Numbered from the stretch's first letter, positions 15,023-24,376 are shown. The stretch is 64,000 nt of DNA from CAWHBO01 sp963827735 (GCA_963827735.1 CAWHBO010000003.1:186001-250000), one strand, 5' to 3'. The notes: generated by a model not told the origin, from the sequence alone. Translations and numbers: made by a program.

Positions 15023-16228
15023 TTAATCAATCTTCCGAAACCCCACCCTATCCCGCGCCATATCGTCCGTCCCCCACATCTTGCCCTTTATAACGGTGAA
15101 TTCGCCATATTTATTGTTTAACTTATCCATTGATTTAGACAGATTTTTCTTTTTTAAATTATCTTCAAAAAGCGACATCTGTGAACTGACAGGCATTAGA
15201 CGACTGACCGATATCGCGAGCATTCGTACCGGCATCATTAGTTGAGTGGATTCCAAAAGTTCATTAGCTGGTCTAAATATTTCTTCAGTGGTGAATATGG
15301 GCTGTTTTTGAGATTTGCTATGCCACACCCCGCCAGAACGCGTGTAGCCCCAACCGGAATGAAGCACGTGCGCTTCCAAATTGTCGGAACGCAAACGCCG
15401 GCCGGTTTTTTCACAGAGCTTATACAGCACTGCGCTTAAATATTTTTTGTCAGTTGTCCATTTTGGTAAACAATAAGAATGTCCAATGGACTTAGGCTGA
15501 CGCGTCCCCGAATGAACTTGATCTATTTCCAAGCCATTGACATTAGACCAAAGATAATAGCCATAGCGCCCTAGACTACGACGAATATTATCCGGATTAT
15601 ACTGTTTCAATTCCCATAAATTATTGATACCGATCGCATTCAAACGGGCTTCCATGGCAGTATTTATCCCCCATGCGTCTTTCAAATCTCTATCCAATAA
15701 AACTTCTTTTAATTTTTCTTCTGTGTCTATAATTAACATTCCTTTCTTGGGAGCGATATCCGAAGCGAACTTGGCCAAAAATTTGGTCCATGAGATCCCG
15801 ACCGAAGAATTGAGCCACTCGCCCACTTCTTGCTTGATCCTGTTTTGAATCTTTAAAGCCACATCTCTTGCCTGATCAAAATCAACAACAAAACCGGTCA
15901 GATCAAGAAATGCTTCATCAATGCTATACGGTTCCACTGTATCGGTATAACTTTTTAGAATATTAAAGATTTTTTCAGTGGTTGACCGATACTTGGCCGG
16001 CTCGTTTTCAAGAATAACCACACTCGGGTCCAATCGCTTGGCATCGCTAACCCGGCACCCGGTTTTGATTCCCTTGGCCTTGGCCTCCGCTGAAGAGGCG
16101 ATGATACAACCATTTTCTGACAAATACGAACATACCCCCACCGCCCGCCCGCGTAAAAACGGATTCGCCTGCTGTTCCACGCTGGCGAAATAGGAATTCA
16201 TATCTATGTGTATAATAATTTTTTTCAT
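15023..16228 (-). CDS. dinB: Y-family DNA polymerase IV
   Basis: This 401-residue translesion polymerase has the catalytic aspartate motif IHIDMNSYFASVE at 7-18 (D9; F14 matches the steric gate F13 of E. coli DinB) and YSIDEAFLDL at 101-110 with D104 and E105. Helix-hairpin-helix and little-finger domains follow (about 180-345). SQMSLF near residue 350 looks like a beta-clamp binding peptide. It copies past damaged bases at the cost of accuracy. The start at 16228 is followed on its 5' side by an inverted array and then a small conserved gene whose relatives often sit beside dinB. No LexA-like box was recognised. The gap 14845-15022 is AT-rich with nothing clear beyond the leader of the neighbouring gene. 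Confidence 0.95.
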   Translation of the reverse strand: MKKIIIHIDMNSYFASVEQQANPFLRGRAVGVCSYLSENGCIIASSAEAKAKGIKTGCRVSDAKRLDPSVVILENEPAKYRSTTEKIFNILKSYTDTVEPYSIDEAFLDLTGFVVDFDQARDVALKIQNRIKQEVGEWLNSSVGISWTKFLAKFASDIAPKKGMLIIDTEEKLKEVLLDRDLKDAWGINTAMEARLNAIGINNLWELKQYNPDNIRRSLGRYGYYLWSNVNGLEIDQVHSGTRQPKSIGHSYCLPKWTTDKKYLSAVLYKLCEKTGRRLRSDNLEAHVLHSGWGYTRSGGVWHSKSQKQPIFTTEEIFRPANELLESTQLMMPVRMLAISVSRLMPVSSQMSLFEDNLKKKNLSKSMDKLNNKYGEFTVIKGKMWGTDDMARDRVGFRKID

Positions 16229-16294
16229 AACGCATAACGCGTAACGCGTAACTCAAATATTTAACATTATGCGTTATGCGTTCCACGTTACGCG
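16227..16294. repeat. Intergenic inverted word array (ACGCATAACGCGTAACGCG)
   Basis: ATAACGCATAACGCGTAACGCGTAA, a short AT-rich loop, then ATTATGCGTTATGCGTT and ACGTTACGCG. It starts exactly at the dinB start codon and ends 5 nt before the stop of the upstream gene. Confidence 0.8.
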
Positions 16295-16298
16295 AGAT

Positions 16299-16544
16299 TC
16301 ATTCATACCAAAGCTCCTCAATCTTCCAGCTCAAATCCCGGGTAAAAAATGCCAGACGGAAAAAATTGGCGTTATCGGAAACGCTGAAATAATAAATCAT
16401 ATCATTGCCGTCCCGTTTCTTGTGCACCATGTTCAATTTCTCAATCTTGTAAGTCCGATTCTGCCATTTAAAAAACTCCGGAGTAATCACTTCTCCCTTA
16501 AATTTAACGATCACATCGATTGATTCATTCAAACTTTCTATCAT
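16299..16544 (-). CDS. Small conserved protein next to dinB
   Basis: This 81-residue protein is soluble and beta-rich: VIVKFKGEVITPEFFKWQNR, TYKIEKLNMVHKKRDG, IYYFSVSDNANFFRLAFFTR and a final WKIEELWYE. It resembles the small DUF6504-type proteins that accompany Y-family polymerase genes, though I cannot confirm membership. Its position directly upstream of dinB, separated only by a repeat array, suggests co-transcription and a possible role with the polymerase. No catalytic residues are evident. Confidence 0.65.
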   Translation of the reverse strand: MIESLNESIDVIVKFKGEVITPEFFKWQNRTYKIEKLNMVHKKRDGNDMIYYFSVSDNANFFRLAFFTRDLSWKIEELWYE

Positions 16545-16620
16545 AGCAGTTAATTGTTAAAAGTTAATGGTCAATTGTTAACATCATACACGAACAAAAA
16601 GCGAAAGTCAAATCCACAAA

Positions 16621-16650
16621 AAAAAGGCGCTTTTGAAAAAGCGCCTTTTT
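16621..16650 (-). terminator. Terminator after the 580-residue cohesin gene
   Basis: AAAAAGGCGCTTTT and AAAAGCGCCTTTTT form a 14-bp stem with a minimal loop; A and T runs flank it on both sides. Confidence 0.85.
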
Positions 16651-16666
16651 TATCTTAACCATCCTT

Positions 16667-18409
16667 TTATCTTAAAATGTTCTCCACATCCTTAACTTCC
16701 TTGATGCTCTTTTTTGTCGTTTCATCCACTTGGGCTTTGAGCCTGTCTTTCATGGCTGACTTTTCTTTTTTGTACGCCACTCTCCCCTCAAAACCGCTCA
16801 AAGCTTCAAACTCAGCGTCAATCATCTCCTTCATGGCAGAAGCGTTCTTTTCCAAAATATCCTCAATCTCAAAAGTTTCTTTCTTAAGACGCTTCCGCAA
16901 AAGGCCGATGATGTATATGACGCCGATGATGATCAGCACGATCATGGAAAGGAGGCTAACAAACATCGTAAAGTAGTTGATCACAAAGCTCCCGATAACC
17001 GCGAACACCGGAGGCGAAACGAGGAAGCTCACTTTTTGGCTGAGGCCGCTTTTGATGCCGTTCTTATTCTTGGCTTCCGCCCAAGCGGCATAATGGCCGT
17101 TTGCAAGGCTTTCGTTATGGAAATATGTCCATTTGCCATGGTTGTCGCCGGTTGTTTTTCCCTGAACCACGGTCCCTTGGCTATTGCTGATAAAAACGGT
17201 TATTTCCACATTCGGCGAGCTTTCGCCGCTGGCATAAAAACGATCTGTGGATTTTATTTCACTGGGATAATTGATGATCACGGGCGCGTCAATCGGAGCG
17301 ATGGTAAAATGAACCGTCACGTCTCTTTCGTTGCCGGCGGCATCAATCGCTTTTAAAATGGCGGTATGTTCGCCGACTTCCAAACCGGAAACCTTGAAAG
17401 ATTTTTCTTGAGGCAAAAGTTCATGCGCCTGCTGTTCCAAGCTGCCGATGAACAAGTCATACTTTTTGAGCCCCGACTGGACGTCTTTGGTCTCAAATTG
17501 CAATTCCGGCCACTCGCCGACTTGGATCTGATTGACTCTCACCTCAAAAGGTTCGGGCGGAGTCGTATCAATCATGACGCGGTAATGCGCGGTTGTCCCC
17601 CATTTTTTGGAATCTTTAAATTTTAAATGCAGATAACGGATGCCATCGGCAGTCTGTTCATATGTCTTTGCGGCCAAAAGCCCGTCCGATTCCGAACCCG
17701 GATTCCCAACCGGATTATCATCAAAGGACATGCTGATATCCGTAACTCCCGGCGGGAGCGCCCATTTAAATTCAACTGTATTTTTGTTATACCAAGTGTT
17801 CTGATCCGGATGGCTTGGAGACTCAATGACAGGCTGGTTATACGCCGCTTCCACCGGCTCCTTTATAACATCGGGTTTCTCTTCACTTGTGGCTGGCGCT
17901 TCGGTCTTGGGATTGATGACAAAACTCGCGCTGCCCATGCTGGCAATGACATTGGTGCCTTTGCCGTCATTGGCCAGGACCGCACCCGATGTAAATCTGA
18001 CCGCTGCCGTTCCGGCTGATACGGCCTTAAAAGAGATCGTACAGATCTGGCCGGCTGTTCCCTTGTACGGAGGCGGCGGCATGCCGCCGCCGAAGCTTAC
18101 GGTACCGGCGCTGTTTGAAAAACTCGGTTCCACGGTCCAAAAAGGAAAAATTGATCCGCCTTTGGAAACCGAAACGACTTCCAAAAGCTTGGCGTCAAAG
18201 CTAATCTTCCCTTCCGCGGCGTTGATGTCCGCTCCGCCGGAATTGACTTTGACCGCGACATTGAATTTGCCGCCAATCGCATAAGTTCCCTTAGCCGGAG
18301 CCAAGTACAGCGAAGCGCCCGCGGCGTATGTCGGAGCAGCAAGAAAAAACCATGATCCCAAACAGAGCAGAATGACTAAAAATTTAACAATTTTTTTATT
18401 CCTCCTCAT
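16667..18409 (-). CDS. Membrane-anchored cohesin-domain surface protein
   Basis: This 580-residue protein has a signal peptide (residues 1-30, ending PTYAAG), then a cohesin domain at about 31-168 (SLYLAPAKGTYAIGGKFNVAVKV; GTVSFGGGMPPPPYKGTAG; ICTISFKAVSAGTAAVRF; the last strand ends SASFVI). Two or three Ig-like modules cover about 195-460 (a TWYNKNTVEFKWALP module and a DTTPPEPFEVRVNQIQ module, ending before the membrane). One membrane segment (about 475-500) leads to a charged cytoplasmic tail of about 80 residues that looks coiled. Such anchored cohesins bind dockerin modules; a dockerin protein lies two genes away at 19738. It probably forms an operon with the genes to 22 kb. The ATG lacks a Shine-Dalgarno sequence. 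Confidence 0.85.
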   Translation of the reverse strand: MRRNKKIVKFLVILLCLGSWFFLAAPTYAAGASLYLAPAKGTYAIGGKFNVAVKVNSGGADINAAEGKISFDAKLLEVVSVSKGGSIFPFWTVEPSFSNSAGTVSFGGGMPPPPYKGTAGQICTISFKAVSAGTAAVRFTSGAVLANDGKGTNVIASMGSASFVINPKTEAPATSEEKPDVIKEPVEAAYNQPVIESPSHPDQNTWYNKNTVEFKWALPPGVTDISMSFDDNPVGNPGSESDGLLAAKTYEQTADGIRYLHLKFKDSKKWGTTAHYRVMIDTTPPEPFEVRVNQIQVGEWPELQFETKDVQSGLKKYDLFIGSLEQQAHELLPQEKSFKVSGLEVGEHTAILKAIDAAGNERDVTVHFTIAPIDAPVIINYPSEIKSTDRFYASGESSPNVEITVFISNSQGTVVQGKTTGDNHGKWTYFHNESLANGHYAAWAEAKNKNGIKSGLSQKVSFLVSPPVFAVIGSFVINYFTMFVSLLSMIVLIIIGVIYIIGLLRKRLKKETFEIEDILEKNASAMKEMIDAEFEALSGFEGRVAYKKEKSAMKDRLKAQVDETTKKSIKEVKDVENILR

Positions 18410-18479
18410 ATTATTTAAAATGGGCTAAGAAAGACTATTTAAATCATTTTTTAGCTAGTCTTGTCTAGGCTAAGTTTTT

Positions 18480-18522
18480 AACGCAGAAATTACGCTGATT
18501 AAGACGCAGATTTAACGCGGAT
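18480..18522. repeat. Short word array (ACGCAGATTTAACGCGG)
   Basis: ACGCAGAAATTACGCTGATT then ACGCAGATTTAACGCGG: near-repeats of an ACGC-AGATTT word in the gap between two cohesin genes. A second partial direct repeat (GGCTAAGAAAGACTA and AGTCTTGTCTAGGCTAAG) lies beside it. Confidence 0.5.
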
Positions 18523-18554
18523 ATATGGATTTTTCTCAAACCGTTTACAGTCTA

Positions 18555-19634
18555 TCAATTCAGACTTCCATCTTGATTGTTATCATTCTTTTCAAGGTCC
18601 TCAATATTTTTCTTTTTGCTCTTCTTTCGCAACATCCAAAGAATCCAAATGGCGATGACAATGAGAACAAACACCGCCGGTATCCCAATCATATAGACGA
18701 AAGGTATTTTGGTGGCGGTTTTTTCCGGAGTGATGGTCGGAACATATTCCACCACTCTTTCATTGCCGGCTTTATCTACAGCTTTAACTTTGATGGAGCT
18801 TTGCAAAGATTGATCAACAATCACATAAGGCATGTCGCTCGTTTTCCAAGCAGGAGCGAAAATTTCTTTTCTTGCAAGCCATTGCCAAAAATTTCTTTTC
18901 TGCCGGACACCCAGCTGATCTTCCGGTCCCAGCTCCAAAGTTTCATAACGGTCTATCCCTGTCTGCTTGTCCACGGTGGAGAACGTTAAATAGTATCTAC
19001 CTTCAAAAACGTTCGCGTCCCTTAAAAGCTCCACCACGAACGGCTCCGGAGGAATCTTATCGGCGGCCAGGTCACTGCGCCAATCATAGGCGCCATTGGT
19101 CGGACTGTTCCCGATCTTAAAAACGGCTGATTGTTTGAGCACGGCATCCGCCGTGCCAAAACCGTCGTTTTTTAACACCTCGGTCTTATCAGTGAATCTT
19201 ATCTCCACCTCGCTCCTTTCCACATCGCTTACAATGAGCGTGGGGATGGTAAAAATTATCTTTCCCACAATGTTGCTCTCCCCGGGATCGCCCGGGATCT
19301 TCCCGCAATATCCGCCCGGTATGCCGCCGGCGAAATACAGTTTGCCCTCCTGGCTGATCCTGCCAAAATCGGCATTCGCCGGCTTGGTTAGCCACAAGCT
19401 TAAAATTGACTCGCCTGTCGTGAATTCCCTGATGTTTAGGTAGTCATTGGGAAATTCCAATTCGGCCGCAATCGTATTTATGCAGTCTCCCAGCACGTCA
19501 ACTTTAACATTGACTTCAATGTTGTCTCCGGGGCCGTATTCGCCGACGGCAGGATCCAAATACAGGCGGGTAGAAGCGGAAACGGCGGCCGGTAAAATGA
19601 AAATAGCGGCAGCTATGATGAAGATGTTTTTCAT
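18555..19634 (-). CDS. Membrane-anchored cohesin-domain protein
   Basis: This 359-residue protein has a signal peptide (1-20), a cohesin domain at about 22-178 (TRLYLDPAVGEYGPGDNIEV; TIAAELEFPNDYLNIREF; GKLYFAGGIPGGYCGKIPG; KIIFTIP), an Ig/Fn3-like module at about 190-305 (DKIPPEPFVVELLRDANVFE), one membrane segment at about 315-338 (YMIGIPAVFVLIVIAIWILW), and a short lysine- and aspartate-rich tail. It is a shorter relative of the 580-residue neighbour. Both would display cohesin on the outer face of the cytoplasmic membrane or cell wall. It lies between that gene and the dockerin gene in the same direction, so co-expression is likely. Confidence 0.85.
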   Translation of the reverse strand: MKNIFIIAAAIFILPAAVSASTRLYLDPAVGEYGPGDNIEVNVKVDVLGDCINTIAAELEFPNDYLNIREFTTGESILSLWLTKPANADFGRISQEGKLYFAGGIPGGYCGKIPGDPGESNIVGKIIFTIPTLIVSDVERSEVEIRFTDKTEVLKNDGFGTADAVLKQSAVFKIGNSPTNGAYDWRSDLAADKIPPEPFVVELLRDANVFEGRYYLTFSTVDKQTGIDRYETLELGPEDQLGVRQKRNFWQWLARKEIFAPAWKTSDMPYVIVDQSLQSSIKVKAVDKAGNERVVEYVPTITPEKTATKIPFVYMIGIPAVFVLIVIAIWILWMLRKKSKKKNIEDLEKNDNNQDGSLN

Positions 19635-19645
19635 AATACTTATGG

Positions 19646-19732
19646 TAATTTATAATTAGAAATTAGAAATTAGAAATTTTTTTTTAGACTGACTTTCTAT
19701 TTAATTTCCAATTTCAAATTTCAAATTTCTAT
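19646..19732. repeat. Intergenic inverted word array (AATTAGAAATTAGAAATT)
   Basis: AATTAGAAATTAGAAATTAG on the left and ATTTCCAATTTCAAATTTC on the right. The left word is the same as in the array at 61772-61849. It lies between the dockerin gene stop and the 359-residue cohesin gene start... reading on the minus strand it follows the dockerin start region downstream to the next gene's leader. Confidence 0.65.
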
Positions 19733-19737
19733 CATTC

Positions 19738-21006
19738 TCATCCCGTCCAATAATACATCATGATGGAAAAATCAATGAGGTCAACCGTTCCGTTCTGATT
19801 CTGGTCGGCGCAGGCGTTGTTGGTGCTCCAATAAAAAAGCAAAATGGAAAAATCCGTCAGGTTGACGCGCTTATCGCCGTTAAGGTCCGCTTCGGGACAA
19901 ACCGCTTCGCCGCCCAATTTTGAGATGGCAAAGCTTACGCTTTTGGAAAATCCGGACTTGATGACATTGCCTTCCACGCTTGTCTCAAAATTGGCTTTCG
20001 CGGTATGAAAATCTTCTTCCAGCGGAGCCGTGTTAAAAACCGTTTTCCAGGAACCGGTTTCATTTGAAGCCGCCTGAACGATGTGCTCCTCCTCGGAATT
20101 GATGTGGATGTTCACTTTCGTTTGGGGTACGGTGTTGCCGTAAACCGTGATATCGTCTCCCTGTCTGACGGATTTTTTGTCCACATCAATCGTGGGCGCG
20201 ATGTAAACGCCGGTGATGGTGGTAACCGCGGCTGATATCACGCGAAAAGTCAAAGTAAGCAGGGTTGATTTGAGGCCGCTTAAATCTTCTGACCAAAATC
20301 CGAAGCTGGCGACTCCGGCCGGAACTTCCGTGGTCTCAAAGTAAAAATCAGCTTTGGAATCGGATTTAACGATACCGGTGACTTTACCGTCAACGAGAAT
20401 ATGAACATCTGCGCTCGGATATGATTTTCCTTTGATCACCACTTTGGACTCTCTTTTATCCGTTGAACCCGGAAGGTATCCGGTGGTCGCTCCATTGCCC
20501 CCGCCTCTTGATCCGCCGCCGGGATTTCCGCCTTCATTTACCATGGCTTCGCAATCCGTGGTGCTGATGTTGCAGAATTCCGTACAATGCAAACTGCCGC
20601 CGGTAAATCCGAAGGTCAAACAAGTGGCTCCTCCAAAATCCGTGGTATCGCAATCTTCCGCCGTTTCTTTATAGCCGTTTCCGCAGGAAAAACAATTAGA
20701 AGGATCAAAATCCGTGCAATCAGACAGACAGTCCATGGCTCCTTCCGTAAAAGGATTTCCCAAAGAATCATTGTACATTTGGCAAGTCGTGGAACCGACA
20801 TCGGGAAAAATATATTCCAACGGCTCTCCGGGATCGCACACTTCATCGGGCAGTTCGGTAAAACCATTGCCGCAGGAGACAACAATTTCAACGGTCGTGG
20901 ATGCCCAATCATAGGCTGACGCAAATTTTCCGGACGAAAAAACAACTGTCAGCAAACATACGAACAATAACAAAAATATCTGAAAATAACGCTGGCATGG
21001 GGGCAT
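19738..21006 (-). CDS. Secreted cysteine-rich protein with C-terminal dockerin
   Basis: This 422-residue protein has a signal peptide (about 1-31). Cys-rich repeats cover about 44-155: CGNGFTELPDEVCDPGE and CGNGYKETAEDCDTTDFGG match the myxococcal-type CGNG-E-CD repeat (DUF4215-like). Two beta-sandwich modules follow (about 180-365). The C terminus (about 369-422) is a type I dockerin: two calcium loops, DLNGDKRVNLTD and DQNQNGTVDLID, each followed by FSI and an aromatic YW. Dockerins bind cohesins, and three cohesin proteins lie within 9 kb. The protein has no anchor of its own, so it is likely held on the surface by pairing with an anchored cohesin. The dockerin call is strong. Confidence 0.88.
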   Translation of the reverse strand: MPPCQRYFQIFLLLFVCLLTVVFSSGKFASAYDWASTTVEIVVSCGNGFTELPDEVCDPGEPLEYIFPDVGSTTCQMYNDSLGNPFTEGAMDCLSDCTDFDPSNCFSCGNGYKETAEDCDTTDFGGATCLTFGFTGGSLHCTEFCNISTTDCEAMVNEGGNPGGGSRGGGNGATTGYLPGSTDKRESKVVIKGKSYPSADVHILVDGKVTGIVKSDSKADFYFETTEVPAGVASFGFWSEDLSGLKSTLLTLTFRVISAAVTTITGVYIAPTIDVDKKSVRQGDDITVYGNTVPQTKVNIHINSEEEHIVQAASNETGSWKTVFNTAPLEEDFHTAKANFETSVEGNVIKSGFSKSVSFAISKLGGEAVCPEADLNGDKRVNLTDFSILLFYWSTNNACADQNQNGTVDLIDFSIMMYYWTG

Positions 21007-21023
21007 ATTTTAAACAATGAAGA

Positions 21024-22109
21024 TTATTTTTTCCTGGGCGAATCTTTATCAGTATAATCATTTTGATACTGAGACGATTTGCGATGCACATATCGCCAGA
21101 AGCTCAGCTTAAGGGAACGCAGAGCCTGTCTTAGCTTGCGGAAAACATATCTTATCGGCCAGCTCAAAATATACAGCAATTTAAAGATATATCTCCAAAT
21201 CTTTATCTTTATCAAGATCAGCATTATGATCAAAATGAGCATGATGATGCCGGCCATCATGACATACGGCCACGGCCCCAGCTTGGTTTTCTCCGCAAGC
21301 TCTCCCGGTTTGGCGATTGTAAAAGTGATCTTGTTCTTGTGGACGATCTCCTTGTCTTTGTACACCTTGATCTGGCCCCAGTACTGGCCCGGTCCCATGC
21401 CGGTTGGGAAACTGGCATTGACCGTATCGGTTTTAAAAGGATCGATCTTCTTGATGGAATAATCATCCAGAGATTCCAGAAGCTGTCTTTCGCTCAAGTC
21501 ATAAACATCAAGATGGACGCGCGAAGGCGCGACTTTGACGTTTCCGGTGTTCTCCAAAGTCATAGCGACATTGATGCGATAAAAAAACCACGAGAATATC
21601 TTCCAATTCCAAGGAGTTTTAAGCTGTTCCAAGTCGGGGATATCGGTTTTTCTGACAAGAAAATCAATAAAGGTCTCATTGGTTACCGTCAGGTCAATGT
21701 CCACTCTAGCTCCAAGCGCGATCGCCACGCCGCCGCCGTCCGCGTTTTTGGGAACGATCTGGATGTTTATATATCCGGTATAGTCCCCAATCTCAGCTTT
21801 TGCCGGGACATCCACTTTGACGATCATAGGGACCTGCAAAGCGCCTTGCGGCAGGTCAAACAATTCCCCTTTGTCAAAGGTTATCCAAGACGCGATGTCC
21901 GGAGCATTGACGGACACTTTGGCCTGCAAATCAGAATCAGCCGAAGACCTCAGGAGCGTGATGATCTGCTCATAATGCGCGCCCGGAAATATCGGATTTT
22001 TGGTCTTAACGTATGGCGGCGAAATGCCGAAACCGGCCTGAGTTTCCGTTTTCAGGAAAAACAAGCCGACAAACACAAAGAAAAGTATGAGAAATTTTTT
22101 TCTATTCAT
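21024..22109 (-). CDS. Membrane-anchored beta-sandwich surface protein
   Basis: Starting at MNRKKFLILFF this is a 361-residue protein; the ATG at 22142 adds eleven residues before the signal and is less likely. A signal peptide (1-25) is followed by two Ig-like domains (about 25-145, GISPPYVKTKNPIFPGAHYE and GDYTGYINIQIVP; then 150-275, INVAMTLENTGNVKVAPSRV and GQYWGQIKVYKD). The layout resembles the DUF916/COG1470-type sandwich proteins. One membrane segment (about 285-308) leads to a strongly basic cytoplasmic tail of about 55 residues. Its stop lies 17 nt from the next gene, the dockerin protein. A role as a membrane stalk or partner of the cohesin-dockerin assembly is inference. Confidence 0.7.
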   Translation of the reverse strand: MNRKKFLILFFVFVGLFFLKTETQAGFGISPPYVKTKNPIFPGAHYEQIITLLRSSADSDLQAKVSVNAPDIASWITFDKGELFDLPQGALQVPMIVKVDVPAKAEIGDYTGYINIQIVPKNADGGGVAIALGARVDIDLTVTNETFIDFLVRKTDIPDLEQLKTPWNWKIFSWFFYRINVAMTLENTGNVKVAPSRVHLDVYDLSERQLLESLDDYSIKKIDPFKTDTVNASFPTGMGPGQYWGQIKVYKDKEIVHKNKITFTIAKPGELAEKTKLGPWPYVMMAGIIMLILIIMLILIKIKIWRYIFKLLYILSWPIRYVFRKLRQALRSLKLSFWRYVHRKSSQYQNDYTDKDSPRKK

Positions 22110-22324
22110 CAACTTTTTTATATAGAAAAATTGCCAATTCAATAAAATCAGCTATAAAAATTTAATGCTTTAAAAATTATTCTTGTAATATAACACAAAT
22201 AGATGCTCACCAACCTGCTGGCATAATAACAAAAAATGCCAACAAATCGGCTGTGGATACAAAGTGTATTACGCTTATAGTATACAATAATATCAATTTT
22301 TTTTCAAGGAAATTGATGTTATAA

Positions 22325-22358
22325 AAAAGCACCCCAAAATTTGAACTGGGGTGCTTTT
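22325..22358 (-). terminator. Terminator after the 602-residue surface gene
   Basis: AAAAGCACCCCA pairs with TGGGGTGCTTTT (12 bp) over a 10-nt loop and is followed by T on the minus strand. It separates the 602-residue gene from the downstream surface genes, so the latter need their own promoter in 22110-22320. Confidence 0.88.
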
Positions 22359-22384
22359 ATTTTATTTTAAGTTGTTTCTATTTT

Positions 22385-24193
22385 TTACCAATCAGTCGGA
22401 TCAATGGCGCTCACAAAGGTGGTTCTACCATTATAGATACCGGAAAGTTTCCCTGCGGGGATGTTGATGCCCCAATACACGGGATCTTCTACGTCCACTA
22501 CGGCTGTTGTTGGTTTTGATAAGTCTAAATCTCTAAAAGGAAATGAGGATGATGATAGCGTCCATGCTCCAGCGGGATAAGTAAAATTTGCTAAGCTATA
22601 CATCTGTTGATCAGAGCCGATCCAGCCGCCACCACCATCCCTTAACATGTCTTCACCTTCAAATGAAGTGTTGATGGGAGCGTTTCCATAAACTTCAACC
22701 GTGGTCGTGGCGTTGTCGTCTCCGCTGTCCATACCGCCTCTGATTGAACCATAAGGCACCGAGGCTTCTTGAACGCTTAAGGCCGGGGCCTGTATCACGT
22801 CAACAACTTCCACCGCGGAAGAAGCGGTGCCACTTAAAGCTTCATCAAACCCTTTGATTGCCGCTTCCCACCATGAATCTCCGTTCGGGTTGGAATTTAC
22901 GTCATCAGTCGGATTCGCGTGAAACGCAAGTGTGGTGGAACAGACATAGTCAACTGATGCGTCCGGATACACTCCGCAAGTGCCTGCCACCAGCATACAC
23001 CGAGTTTGGGCAATCTGATAACAGTTATCATTATCCGCGGAACAGTCCCAATTATCCCCAACGCCGGCCATGTATATGGAGGCGGTTGCGTGATTAACGT
23101 CCGTACAGGCATTTAGGTCTGAAACCGTACCGGTGGCCCAGGCAACGATTTCCGCGGCGCCTTTCAAATTCAAAGTTATATCATTGGTGCCGTTCAGTTC
23201 AACATTGCTGATGGTCGGCGCAACATTGTTTACGGTATAGTTCGCGGAACGAGAATTGGCCGCGGCCGGCATTTCATGCCAATCTTTTACAAAAGCGTAA
23301 TAAGGATATGCCCCGTCTTTAGCCACCCAGCCTAAAGCCAAAGTGGATGTGGAAAATTGGCACGACGGATTGGGAACCGTTGACGTGCCGTGGCAAAGTT
23401 CAATCGCGCAGCCGGTTGATGTTGACCAGACGTTGGTCTGACAGACATACATGTGCAATTCGTCAACCCCGCCCCTCGTATCAACGTCGGTAACAGAGGC
23501 GGTCACGGTAAAAGGCTGATTCGGATTCCGGTTATCCACGGTCGTGTTAACGGCGGTGAATACGGATGCATGATTGACATAGTATGGGCTGGAATCGTTG
23601 CCATTGTTGGCTGATGCTCCTTGGCTGTACGTATCCGAGCAAGCGCCTTCCGTGGCGTGGTTATCACAGACATACGCGTACCAGTCCTGCATCTCATCAT
23701 CGGAACCGCCAAGCGAAATCGGGTCAACAACGCTGGAATTAAGGCAAGTTGCGGCTGAACCGATGCCGGTCAGTCCCGATACGCATAACATATCGCCGGT
23801 GCATACCGGAGCGCCGCCGGTGGTTGACGCTGTAACTCCAGGTGTATCGCAAATTATCAGATAAAAACTGTTGCTTTCAACATCACTGGCTTGGGTCGTA
23901 AAGCTTATGGGGTATCCGATGTTAACCGGTGATGTGGAAGTGGAAGCCGGAACTTCAGCCGGAAAACCGTTGAATGTCGGCGGAGCGTTCTTCACGGTTA
24001 CGGTCGTGGTGGCAAAATCGGTCTGAGCTTGCGCTTCCGAACTGCTAAGTTTCACGCTCAGCTTGCTGTTCTTGTACGAAACGCTGATATCGTAATTAAA
24101 AACAAGACCAACGGCAAAAGTTGAACATAATAAACAAAAAATTATGAACAACGGCATTGATCTTTTTAACTGCTTTTTGATTATTTTAGACAT
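22385..24193 (-). CDS. Secreted surface protein, paralogue of the giant protein's C terminus
   Basis: This 602-residue protein has a signal peptide or anchor (about 11-38), then cadherin-like and Cys-containing modules (FYLIICDTPGVTASTTGG; DWYAYVCDNHATEGACSD; YYAFVKDWHEMPAAANSR; APTISNVELNGTNDITLN) and a C-terminal sandwich (about 490-602, TTTVEVYGNAPINTSFEGED; PVYWGINIPAGKLSGIYNG). From about residue 75 to the end every module can be matched in order to the last 530 residues of the 5979-residue protein at 30335. There is no C-terminal anchor. It is followed by a strong terminator. The ATG is preceded by AATCCCCATG, an odd sequence also seen before the giant's start. Confidence 0.8.
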   Translation of the reverse strand: MSKIIKKQLKRSMPLFIIFCLLCSTFAVGLVFNYDISVSYKNSKLSVKLSSSEAQAQTDFATTTVTVKNAPPTFNGFPAEVPASTSTSPVNIGYPISFTTQASDVESNSFYLIICDTPGVTASTTGGAPVCTGDMLCVSGLTGIGSAATCLNSSVVDPISLGGSDDEMQDWYAYVCDNHATEGACSDTYSQGASANNGNDSSPYYVNHASVFTAVNTTVDNRNPNQPFTVTASVTDVDTRGGVDELHMYVCQTNVWSTSTGCAIELCHGTSTVPNPSCQFSTSTLALGWVAKDGAYPYYAFVKDWHEMPAAANSRSANYTVNNVAPTISNVELNGTNDITLNLKGAAEIVAWATGTVSDLNACTDVNHATASIYMAGVGDNWDCSADNDNCYQIAQTRCMLVAGTCGVYPDASVDYVCSTTLAFHANPTDDVNSNPNGDSWWEAAIKGFDEALSGTASSAVEVVDVIQAPALSVQEASVPYGSIRGGMDSGDDNATTTVEVYGNAPINTSFEGEDMLRDGGGGWIGSDQQMYSLANFTYPAGAWTLSSSSFPFRDLDLSKPTTAVVDVEDPVYWGINIPAGKLSGIYNGRTTFVSAIDPTDW

Positions 24194-24376
24194 TGCATGG
24201 GGATTTAATTATAAAATTATAATAAATTTTTATACTTTATTATTCATATTATAACATATTTAAAAAATTCAGACAAACACTTATTATCTTTGTTTTTACC
24301 CGGTTTTGTCAATTTTATATTTAGCAATTAAAGAATTTTTGTTTAAATATAAGGTAAAAATTTTTATAAATATATT

